Source: Naematelia aurantialba
Lineage: Eukaryota; Basidiomycota; Tremellomycetes; Tremellales; Naemateliaceae
Length of the DNA: 64,000 nucleotides
Direction: 5' to 3'
Assembly: GCA_021527695.1 (NCBI GenBank)
Contig: JAKFAO010000008.1
Span: 1,364,001-1,428,000 of the forward strand
Both the position numbers and the translations under genes were made by a program. The notes beneath the pieces were generated by a model that made no database searches, was not told where the DNA came from, and saw only the letters and a program-made list of their open reading frames with translations. Positions within the stretch are counted from its first letter, which is position 1, and every line of letters begins with the position of its first letter. Shown piece after piece: positions 55,303 to 64,000 of the stretch.

Positions 55303-57446
55303 ATGGGTGCGCGATACCCGCCGGAAATCCCCATCGTGACTTAGCTGATCGTCTTCCTTTCTCCTCTGCTTGTCCCGCCTGTCATGTGCACCTCACCTGC
55401 CCTGCTCCCTAACAGCACCCAAGAAGAAGGCGCAAAAGATGGCCCTGGCCGATTTCTTTGCCGATACCAGTGAGCCGAGCTGCGCACACCGCAATCCTGT
55501 ACGCGGTACTGATGTCGAGCAGCATCGGGAAGCTGGGCCGACGAGATGGACACTCTCCCTACTGCTCGTGAGTCGTCTATCTACGGTCCATGCATCTGTG
55601 TCTGATACGGATTATAGCTGCCCCGAGAGACCCCACGGCGCCCAAACGCGGCGAACCGGGGTACCTCGATTCCGTGCCAGACCGGGCTGCGCGTACCAGT
55701 GAGTCCCACTTGCGTTGGCGATCACAGACAAGCTGACACTCGGTATGCAGCCTTCACCGGCCTCCCTCCGCGCGAGCAGCTGCCGATCCCCACATCACCC
55801 CCTTATACTGCGTTCATCGGCAACTTGACGTTCGAAACGGACGAGACCGAACTGGCAGGCTTCTTCGCCGACCTCGAGGCGTTTGGCGCGCGCATCGTCA
55901 AGGACCCGACGGGCAAGCCCAAGGGTTTCGGATATGTCGAGTTTCCTAGCGCAGATAAGTTGAAGGAGGCTTTGGACAGGAATATGACCCAGATGGGCGG
56001 GAGGACAATTCGCGTCTCGGTCGCAGAACCAGGTAAGCCCTTCGATCGCCCAGGCTCTGCCAGGGAAGCAGGACCAGGAGATGGGCTGACGCCTCGCAGC
56101 TCAGAAACGGGAAGGGTTCGCAGCATCTGCGGCGGACGAGGCGGGTCAGTGGCGCCGAACTACTCCCCTGCCTGCACGTGAAGCTGCACCGGCCGGCGCT
56201 AGGCGGACGTCGTCGTTCAATACCGGAGGCGAGGCACAGCCTGAGCGTGACTGGGGAGCTGCACGTGGATCCAGATTCACCCCGGCGGCAAACGTACCTC
56301 CCACCCCGAGTGGACTGAGACGGGAGAGCTCTGGACCAGGTCGGGAGCGGGAGTTTGTCCCCTCGGCCGCGGACGAGGTGAATCAATGGAGAAGCTCAAA
56401 GCCCTTGGCAGAAGTCAAGGCGGGCAGGGACGCGGCACCCCTGCGGAGGGGTTCTGAGGAACCCAACTCGCCTAGTCTTGCAGACGTCGAACCAACAGTG
56501 AGTATCTCATATGCGCTACGAGGTCACCTGTTGATGTGTTTAGTGGTCGCGCGGGACAAAGTTGAGGTCGCCGGTCGTCGACGCACCGTCTGGGCTGAGC
56601 ACTCCGGTAGAGGACCGCGATTGGCGATCTTCGCGTGCTACCTCTGCTGTACCGTCGAATGCCAGTGGCCCAGGCAGCGTGGATGGAGAGAGTGAGCTGG
56701 CGACTTGCACGCCGGTTTACGACGCTGATCCCTCAGGTCCCCGACCTGTACCGGCCGAGCGGCGTAGATTGAATCTCGCACCCCGATCGGTGCCGGCAAC
56801 ACCATCGACTACGGCGCCATCCGAGTCCAACAGCGACTCGAAGGGCATTTTCGGCGCAGCCAAGCCTGTAGACTCGGCGGCGCGTGAACGTGAAGCCGAG
56901 ATCAAACTTGCAGCGCGGGCCGAGGAACGGCGCAAGGCACGAGAAGCGGAGATTGCCAAGGATAAGGAGTCTGAAGAGGCTGGGCGGAAACTTGCAGAGG
57001 AGAAGGCGCGCGTGATCAAGGAGGCACAACAAAAAGCTGCGGCTGAGCTCCAAGGTGGCGGTGCTGCTGGTCGACCTCCTCGAAATGGACCTGGACCTCG
57101 CCAACACTCAGGCTCAGGTAACGGGCCGCACGCGCCGCACAGCGCAGGCGCACACGGGGCACCCGGAGCACACGGGGCACCGCGCCGGACATCGCATGAC
57201 AGCCGGCCGCCGCGATCGCCGCCTGTCAAAGCGGAAGATGGGTTCGAGGGGGTGGCCACACGGTCGCGGAAGCAGGCGTCGCCCGAGGTGCCCAAGGACA
57301 AGAAGGAAGCGACGACGAGGAGCGGGTTCAGCTTTGCGGCTGCGGCGGCGGCGCTTGGCGAGGAGATCAACGGGGATGCGGATGAGGATGAGGTGAATGG
57401 GCAGGTGGAGAAGATTGAGCAGGGCGTCAGCGAGGTGACGGTGTAA
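55303..57446 (+). CDS. TIF3: Translation initiation factor eIF4B (Tif3-like)
   Basis: The first coding exon is four bases (ATGG, 55303-55306), joined over an intron to 55416 so that the protein starts MAPKKKAQKMALADFFADT, the usual eIF4B start. Next come a short Asp/Pro-rich stretch, LPPREQLPIPTSPPYTAFIG and one RRM with RNP2 TAFIGNLTF and RNP1 KPKGFGYVEF, ending GRTIRVSVAEP. The rest is disordered, with repeated tryptophan modules AADEAGQWRRTTPLP and AADEVNQWRSSKPLA, then a charged coiled-coil-like helix (REREAEIKLAARAEERRKAR) and an Arg/Gly/Pro-rich tail ending GVSEVTV at 57446. eIF4B stimulates the eIF4A helicase during ribosome scanning. Length ~590 residues and module order fit the family. 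Confidence 0.9.
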
Positions 57447-57776
57447 TGTGGTGTATGACGGCGTGGGGCGTGGGCGTGAGGTCTGAGCGTGGAGTGTGTC
57501 GTGCCGGTGTGAGCAAGCCATGGGCGGACGAGCAGCGTGCAGAGCCAGGGGATGGGCGTGCGGTGGCCGCTGTTGTGGATAAGATTGGATGTTCCATGCG
57601 CATGAAGACTGCCATAATCTACGTGTCAGTTCCGACGGAACGAAAATGTCGTTGCAACTTTTGGCTGGTCGTCTTGTCCTCTGTGTCGTGTGTCTTGCCC
57701 TTGTGTTCTTGTGTTCTTGTGCGCTTGTCTTGTACTCTCAAGTCGTCTGTGACTTTGGTGCAAGTGTCGATCGAGG
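57447..57776. other. Spacer between eIF4B and BMT5-like gene
   Basis: The 330 bases contain pyrimidine/TTGTG-rich sequence (CTTGTGTTCTTGTG near 57705) upstream of the next start. No gene. Confidence 0.4.
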
Positions 57777-59568
57777 ATGGCCAAGCTGAAAGCGGCACTG
57801 CTGGCGCAACAATCTCAAGCGGCGTATGCGAAAGCGCAGAAGAAACGCCAAGAGCACGCTCAGTCCAAATCGCAGTCTGTAAAGGCGTCGATATCGGGCT
57901 CTAAAGGCGCTGCGAAGCGAGTGCGTCGGGATAGGAATAAGGAGGTGGTTGGAGGTGGTGCGGGGGTGGGTCGAGCGCCAGTTATCGTTCCCGCTCCCGT
58001 TCCCGTTCCCGATACCTCTCTCGTTCTCCCGGTGCCGGATCTCAGCGCTAGTAACGCTGCCAGTACCAGTGCTAGTGCTAGTGTTGGAACTAGCGCCGTC
58101 GCGAGCACCAGTGCCATTGCGAGCACCACTACCAATGTGAACACCAGTGCCAAGGGCGGCAGGGGCGGTCATGGAGCTACGATCCCCTTCGACCGATCCG
58201 ACACCATCCTCCTCCTCGGCGAAGCCAACTTCTCCTTTGCCCACTCGCTCCTCCTCGCGCCGCACCGGATTCCCGGGCGCCATATATGCGCCACGAGCTA
58301 CGACTCTGAAGCGGTGTGTTGGGAGAAGTACCCCGATGCCAGGGGGCACGTCGAGGCGCTGGTCGAGGCGGGGGTGAGGGTGGAGTTTGGCGTGGACGCA
58401 GGGGAGATCGGCGGGAGAAGGGGAAAGGGCAGGGGGGGTGGTCAAGGCAACGGCAACGGCAACGGTGTCGGCAACGACAGAGGCAACAGGAATAGAAAAG
58501 GGAACCCAAAGCGAGGGAGCCCGATCGAGGGCGGGCAGAATTGGTCGCGGGTGATCTTCAACTTTCCACATGTCGGTGAGTGCAGCGCGTAGTCTTCTCG
58601 TCTCTCCACCCACCACATGGCGTTCTCGACGGCCATGTCAATAGCCATGGTTTGCCTTGTCATACGTAGTCTTCGCCATCAGGTGCTTCACGGCTCACCA
58701 CGCCGACGGTCACCGCCTGCCATCGCCCTCGTACTGACCGACCCCTGTAGGCACAGGAATCAAAGACCAGGACCGCAACATCCTCGCCAACCAGCACCTC
58801 CTCCTCCGCACCCTCCGCGCCGTACATCCTCTGCTCACCCGTGGACCCTCGCGCTTCCCCCCTGCCGACCCGGCCAGATCCAAGTCCAAGTCCAAGTCCA
58901 AGTCCAAGTCCAAGTCCACGTCCAAGTTGCCCGCGGGAAAACGCAAGAGAGCGCGTTCGGGCTCTCTGTCCGTCTCGCCTCTGGACAGCGACGACGGCGA
59001 TGGCAATTACGACGACGACGACGACGACGACGCCAACTACAACGACGGCGCTGGCGACTTCAACGACGAGTACAATGCGCACTTCTCCAACACCTACGAG
59101 GACGTCGGTGATCCCGACCGCACCGGCGCTCGCCACCCTTCCGCTACCGCCCCGTCCCCCTTCCACCCGTCACCCTTCCATCCGCCGCGCAAAGAAGGCA
59201 CCCTGCTCATCACGCACCTCAACCAGCCGCCCTACACCCTCTGGGCGCTCCCGAAGCTCGCTGCGCGTCCACCCACCGTGCTCCCCAACCACCCGTCGAG
59301 TCGCACTGCGCCCCGCGGTCCCGGCTTCGGTGGTGGTGGTGGTGGTGGTAGACGCGGTTCAGCCCCGCCACCGCCCAAGTACCGCCTCTTGCGCAGTTTC
59401 GAGTTCAGACCAGATGCGTACGAGGGGTACGAGCACCGCCGGACGCTCGGGTTCAAAGAGGGCACGAGTCGCGCAGGAAACGCGGAGATCAAGGGACGGA
59501 CGGGGGAGGCTAGGACGTGGGAGTTTGCCCCGGTTGATCTGGAGGATCCTGGTTCGGACGATGATTAG
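57777..59568 (+). CDS. BMT5: 25S rRNA (uridine-N3)-methyltransferase, BMT5-like (DUF2431)
   Basis: Two exons, 57777-58575 and 58751-59568, join in frame to 538 residues. A basic Lys/Gln N-terminus for nucleolar binding (MAKLKAALLAQQSQAAYAKA) and a low-complexity Ala/Ser/Thr spacer precede the methyltransferase core: ILLLGEANFSFAHSLLL (SAM motif I of the family), ICATSYDSEAV, VIFNFPHVGTGIKDQDRNIL and QHLLLRTLRAVHPLL, later GTLLITHLNQPPYTLWALPK. Yeast Bmt5 methylates U2634 of 25S rRNA. The core is interrupted by a Gly/Asn/Arg insertion, a Lys-Ser repeat and a poly-Asp run, all mirrored by DNA microsatellites, making it much longer than the ~336-residue yeast enzyme. The tail ends LEDPGSDDD. Confidence 0.9.
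58880..58927 (+). repeat. CAAGTC hexamer coding repeat (Lys-Ser)
   Basis: Eight near-perfect copies of CAAGTC encode a (Lys-Ser)n run inside the BMT5-like protein. Confidence 0.9.
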
Positions 59569-59593
59569 GTCGCAGCGAGATGCTGACGGTGGC

Positions 59594-59692
59594 GTGGACG
59601 TGGATGTGGATGTGGATGTGGACGTGGTCGTGGACGCGGACGTGGATGTGGACGTGGTCGTGGACGTGGACGTGGACGTGGATGTGGACAGC
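59594..59692. repeat. GTGGAC/GTGGAT hexamer repeat
   Basis: About sixteen copies of GTGGAC or GTGGAT begin ~25 bp after the BMT5 stop codon. Confidence 0.9.
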
Positions 59693-60079
59693 CAATGCAC
59701 CTGCACCAAAGCCAGCCGATGCACCTGCACCAATGCACCTGCACCAATGCCTTAATGCCAGACTTGCCAGACATGCCAGACGATGCACCGCAGCCAGACA
59801 ATGCACCCCAGCCAGACACTGGTCAACGAAGCACAATGCCAAAAGCAGAGCACAGGCACAGAGCACAGGCACTTTGACACGGTATACACGCGTCGAAGAT
59901 AGACCGCCAACGCACAGAAGATAAAGCGCCAAAGCAGGACATCCAAGCACGGACACAAGCACAAGGACAGACGTGCAGTCGACCAAGTCTGCCCTCCTGA
60001 TCCTCCCCTCTTACAGCGTATACCCTATGCATGGCCGGCCAGCAAACATCTTCCAACACATCTCCCAGCCAACGTCTCC

Positions 60080-60142
60080 CAGCCAACAGCCAACAGCCAA
60101 CAGCCAACAGACAACAGCCAACAGCCGACAGCTAACAGCCAA
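60080..60142. repeat. CCAACAG heptamer repeat
   Basis: About eight tandem copies of CCAACAG with a few ACAACAG/CTAACAG variants in the convergent intergenic region. Confidence 0.88.
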
Positions 60143-60746
60143 CCAAGCCATCCAGCACCAACCACCAGCACTCACCGCCCAGCACCACCTTGCCCGCCAC
60201 TCCACCAGCGAAGTGCTGCCCCATGCCTCCCCCAACCTCTCCCACCGTCCCTCCAACTCGCGTTCAGTCTTGGAACTGCAAAGCGCGCCAGTCCTTGGAG
60301 CTGCAGACTAAGCCAAGTAGAGAAAGGACGCGCAAGAATCGAGAATGAAATGGGTATTCGCAGCTTGGTTTATCTAAAGCAGGGTACAGGTTACAACGCG
60401 ACAAGGTGGGGAAGGTGTGGTCGTACGTGTACCTCGAGCGACGGGGTGACCTATGCGCGGAAAGAAGGCTACCCAGATCGCCTTCGATGCCTCTGACAGC
60501 TGTCTATTGCAGAGATAATAGTGTAGCAGCAATCATGACCAGCAAGACGCGATACAAGTCACCTCATCTCCGTTTTGAAAACAGCTACCGAAGTGTCAGT
60601 GGAATATGCACCGGTAGGATGCAGGAGGATACAACAGGGGGAGAGGGGGAGAGGGGAGAAGAGAGAGACAGCACGAGTGGAAGGAAACAGCTTCTAGTCA
60701 TACACTACCCACACCCGGGTGCTGCAGGATACCGTGGTCCGACCAT

Positions 60747-60817
60747 CTACCACCCTTGACGCTCCCACCACCCTTGACGCTTCTACCACCCTGGACGCTT
60801 CTACCACCCCTGACGCG
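60747..60817. repeat. 17-bp tandem repeat, CTACCACCCTTGACGCT
   Basis: Four tandem copies of CTACCACCCTTGACGCT with one or two differences each, about 25 bp beyond the RasGAP stop codon. Confidence 0.88.
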
Positions 60818-60839
60818 CGCGATCGCATCCGTTCCCGTC

Positions 60840-63800
60840 TCAACTCACCTTGTTAAACAACTGCAGCACCTTTGGCACATTCAGCTGCACGTACTCCAAG
60901 TCCAAAGACGCCTGATTATCCTTCTGCTTCTCCAGGAGGTCGTCGATCTTCAAGTCCATCTCGAGGATCGGCTTGTCGCGCCCTTTAAAGTGCAGGGCAA
61001 TGATGAATGTCCCCGGTGCGGGCGAGAGGATGTTGAAGAAGATGTTGACGCGGCTGGCGCGTCGTCGGCGTCAGCGTGCTGGAACCACTGAATCACTGTG
61101 CTAAGCGGCTCGCTCACCGGTTCTCCGGCACATTGCTCTCCATGATGATCCCTCCCTTCTCAAATTCTGCATGGGTGAAGCGATACGGCCCGAGCACCGC
61201 CGTCTTGGCCGGCTTCTTCTCCTTTCCATTCACAGTCACCACCCCGACCCCGCCCGCGGCCTTGTCCTTGCCACTGGTGAGCCTCACGTTCTGGAGGTAC
61301 GCCTTGTACTGCTCCAGCTGCGATCGGAGGTAGTTGTTGTGTTCCCCGATCGTCTGGTACACCGCCTCGAGACTGCGTGTCTCCAACACGACCTTCTCCT
61401 TTGTGTTTCCCAGGTGCACCATCTCCGCCGCCACTTCGTCCTGCATGATCTTGTAGTTGTCGTGCCGGTCGACCACTCGCGCAGCGTCCAGCTCAGACAG
61501 CAGGTTCTGGACCTTTATACCCCGCCGAACCAGCACCGGGTCCTTTGACGTCGCCGCGCGTTCAGCGAGACCCGGAAGGTCGATCGGCCGTTTCTCGGCC
61601 AGCGCAGGGATCGAGCGGAGCAAGTGCACAAAGATACTCTTCGCCTCCATGTAGTTGATGTCGTTCTGAGTCACGCTGTCCGACATGAGCGCAGTCGACA
61701 GATCCTGGATCGGAGTCTCCCAGCGCGAGTAGAGCGGAAGCTCGATAGACCGGTTCTCTTTGCGGGGAACTTGGGCGGGAGACGGTCCAAGCTCGTCCAG
61801 GAGGATACGCAGATGGTGTTTCTCGTTCGGCGACTACTGTCAGCTTACGTCGGTCAGATGCCTCACCAGAGTGTCCACGTGTTGCATCAACAGTGAGTGT
61901 GTGTTGTACAACTCATTCAACGTGATGTTGATTTGGAGATCCTTTTTGGACAATGCCATGTACTGGTCGAGCTGCTTGTGTCAGGACACTTCCACAGGCG
62001 AGCAGAAACCGCCGAAACACCGAGAAGCAGAAAGCGAGAAAACAAGGCATAATACAGACAACCAGGAACACTCCAACTGACCTCGAGGCTCTCGTAAAAG
62101 TCACCGACCTCACACAACGCATTCAAGAATTCGTTCATCCTCGCCTTGTTGCTCTCGACAAACGGGTTCAGGGACATCATGTACTGCTCCTTGGCATAAG
62201 AAGGCTTGTTTGCCAGGTTCTGCAGCATCTTTGCGATCTAATCCTCATATCAGTACGGACTCACACGCTCTGATGCCAAATCATTAGCTCACCAAGGTCA
62301 GGGTCCGCCGTGGGTGTTTTGCAGGAACTCCGTCGACGAGCATGTACGCTTGCGGCGTCACTACTGCTGGATTGATGAATCGCAGAAAGAAGAAGCCGCC
62401 GATGAGCGAGCAGATGGAGGCGTCGCTCGCGTCGGGGTACTTGCGCTGGTGGTGTCAGATCGACAGAGGGAGATGACTGCCGAAAGATAACAAATGAGAC
62501 TCACCCGCGTCAGGCTCCGAATCTGCTTACAGATCCACCGGATCCCATACGGCACACTCTCCATGCTCTCAATGATCGTCGCCAGAAAAGTGTTCGCAAT
62601 CTCCATGAGCATAGTCAGACGCGGCACGATGATGGCCTGGACATCGGCGTTGGCGGCTGCTACTTCTGGTGCCACGCCGCGGGGTAACGACGTGGGGAGG
62701 GTGCCGGTATCTTCTTCGATCTGGGCGATCATCTGTTCGTACACCTACAACGACCCCGTCAGCCCTTATCAGAAGGAGATGCTTTGCCAGAGCGGAGAGA
62801 TGAGAGACGCAGGTGCAATTCTAATGGAGTTTGAGGCACAGGTACAGATAGAGGTTTGCAAGATAGGAGATTGGGAACGGCCTGACCCACCTTGAGAGGA
62901 TTGATCTCGAGATTCAGATCCTTGTGCTCGATCAGACTATTAATCCGGTCCGCCAACACAGACTTGAGGTAGCTCTGTCCCGGGCCACGACGGGTATAGG
63001 TCGTCATCATCCGCGAGACGGGGGTGTTGGCGCGGAGGAGAGAGCCGAATTCGGTGGTGGTCTCGAATTGCGCCGACAGGACGCTCTGGGGAAGGCAGGC
63101 GCAGACCAGCAAGTCATAGATCATCGAGAATTGTCGTGGCCGGGTATAGAGTGCGGGTGCAGTCGGGACGTGAGGTAATGTGTAGGACGAAGAGGAGATT
63201 GCCAGCGACGCAATGGCGCAGTGTGCAGAGCGGCAGGGCGATACAGGGAACCTAGGGTCAGCGGCGTCGCGTTCTAGGCATCAGTCTCCGACTCACCTGG
63301 AACATGGTGAGCAGCAGATGCTCCTCGCGCTGCTCGTATTGGTTCCCGTAGAGCGTAAACATGACCGTCTGCAACAGAGTGTCGATCTCTGCGAGACTGA
63401 CCAGCCTGCACAGACTGGCCACATGCCGCGGCTCGCTCTGCAGCAGGAAGAAGAGATTCGCATACTGCCCCATCCTCTTCTCGTCGGGAAACAGCGCGGC
63501 GTCCTCGTCGACCTCGTCGAGCGTTTCAGCCACTTCGCGCTTCTCGTCCGCTGCCATCCGGTTCTGGATGAGCAGCGCGATGCGCGAGTCGAGGTATCGC
63601 ACGTCGCGCTCGAGCACAAAGTTCTTCTTGCTCTGCGCGGAGATGCGCGCCTTCAGGTCGCGCAGCCGCTTTTGCGCGCGCGCCAGGTCGTCTTCCACCT
63701 CCACGTCCTGCTCCGCCGCGAGCGAGTACATGGCGTTGACAGAGTAGCGGTTGGTCATCCGGTTGGTCACGCGGCGGTTCGACGACGACGTCGGCGAGTG

Positions 63801-63857
63801 CACCGACGCGGAAGGCGACGGGACAGACCCGTGAGACGGCGGCATCGCGGCTGCCAT
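60840..63857 (-). CDS. Ras GTPase-activating protein with RasGAP C-terminus (Gap1/IQGAP-type)
   Basis: Exon 1 (63857-63297) encodes MAAAMPPSHGSVPSPSASVH, a Ser-rich start, then a coiled coil (LARAQKRLRDLKARISAQ, SRIALLIQNRMAADEKREV) and the first GAP helices (EQREEHLLLTMFQ). The GAP domain contains the arginine-finger loop as LLRANTPVSRMMTTY, SVLADRINSLIEHKDLNLEI, and FFFLRFINPAVVTPQAYM. ANKPSYAKEQYMMSLNPFVE and FLNALCEVGDFYESLELDQY follow, then the RasGAP_C domain (NDINYMEAKSIFVHLLRS; AVLGPYRFTHAEFEKGGII; DLEYVQLNVPKVLQLFNK). This layout is that of S. pombe Gap1 and IQGAP-related RasGAPs, which switch off Ras in mating and cAMP signalling. About nine short introns. The end at 60840 assumes read-through of a possible GTGAGT donor into TGA. 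The start is 143 bp from the window edge. Confidence 0.92.
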
Positions 63858-64000
63858 GTCGGGTGCGGCTGGGGAGCACGCGCGTGCGGCGGGTCGTCAA
63901 GGCGGGGCAGAATCGGCGGACAGCGCACAGCGGACAAAGCACAACGCAGAACGCACAAAGATGACGGATGGCGGATAGAGAGGCAGTAAGAGCGAGGACA

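Larger units (their letters stand above)
59569..60839. other. Convergent intergenic region rich in tandem repeats
   Basis: About 1.3 kb between the convergent ends of BMT5 and RasGAP with three separate repeat blocks (59594-59692, 60080-60142, 60747-60817). No gene supported; a possible extra 3' exon of RasGAP near 60415-60510 is uncertain. Confidence 0.45.

Overview
The window looks like a gene-dense, intron-rich nuclear segment of a basidiomycete fungus, most likely a yeast-like Tremellomycete. This is inferred from several things: almost every conserved gene is split by introns of about 40-60 bases with GTNNGT donors, CTNAC/CTAAT branch-like sites and YAG acceptors; some exons are very small (11, 13, 16, 21 and 22 bases); and the protein set is fungal (Zn2Cys6 factor, fungal UNC93-like transporter, Pin4/Cip-type RRM-R3H protein, Atg3, RasGAP with a RasGAP-C domain). 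I see no transposon, rRNA, tRNA or CRISPR array.

Layout. 1-645: 3' end of a USP10/Ubp3-like deubiquitinase. 1.2-11.1 kb: an accessory-looking block with an UNC93-like transporter (-), a divergent Zn2Cys6 transcription factor (+), an acetamidase/formamidase (+) and a class-C beta-lactamase-like serine hydrolase (-). 12.0-13.6 kb: PDX1/SNZ pyridoxal-phosphate synthase. 14.2-20.8 kb: a regular head-to-tail array of seven small intronless genes, plus a probable truncated eighth, coding Ser/Thr-rich proteins that nearly all carry a hydrophobic hairpin at residues ~50-105. I recognise no known family here, and this is the best candidate for something undescribed. 21.2-23.5 kb: gamma-tubulin. 25-31 kb: two long low-complexity proteins of unknown role. 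32-33.6 kb: bZIP factor. 34.6-36.2 kb: surface protein with duplicated domain and a GPI-like tail. 37.0-39.3 kb: NAPE-PLD-type metallo-hydrolase. 40.3-42.3 kb: RRM+R3H protein. 43.8-46.3 kb: vWA protein with YGQQ repeats.

47.1-49.8 kb holds a second highlight: an EFM4-type lysine methyltransferase whose reading frame appears to run, without stop or start codon between, into an N-acetylglucosamine-kinase-like (BadF/BadG) domain, i.e. a fusion protein. The rest is mostly housekeeping: ATG3 (50.1-51.9 kb), a multi-pass membrane protein (52.8-54.3 kb, -), eIF4B/TIF3 (55.3-57.4 kb), a BMT5-type rRNA uridine methyltransferase (57.8-59.6 kb) and a RasGAP (60.8-63.9 kb, -).

Convergent gene ends are marked by simple tandem repeats (7-bp CCCTCTC, 9-bp ATGCTAGTC-like, 6-bp GTGGAC, 17-bp). 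Several proteins have in-frame amino-acid repeats that mirror DNA microsatellites (Gly-Val, Lys-Ser, Tyr-Gly-Gln-Gln, Asn-Gln). Exon borders were worked out by eye; those quoted as exact keep the reading frame and follow GT-AG, others are marked as approximate.
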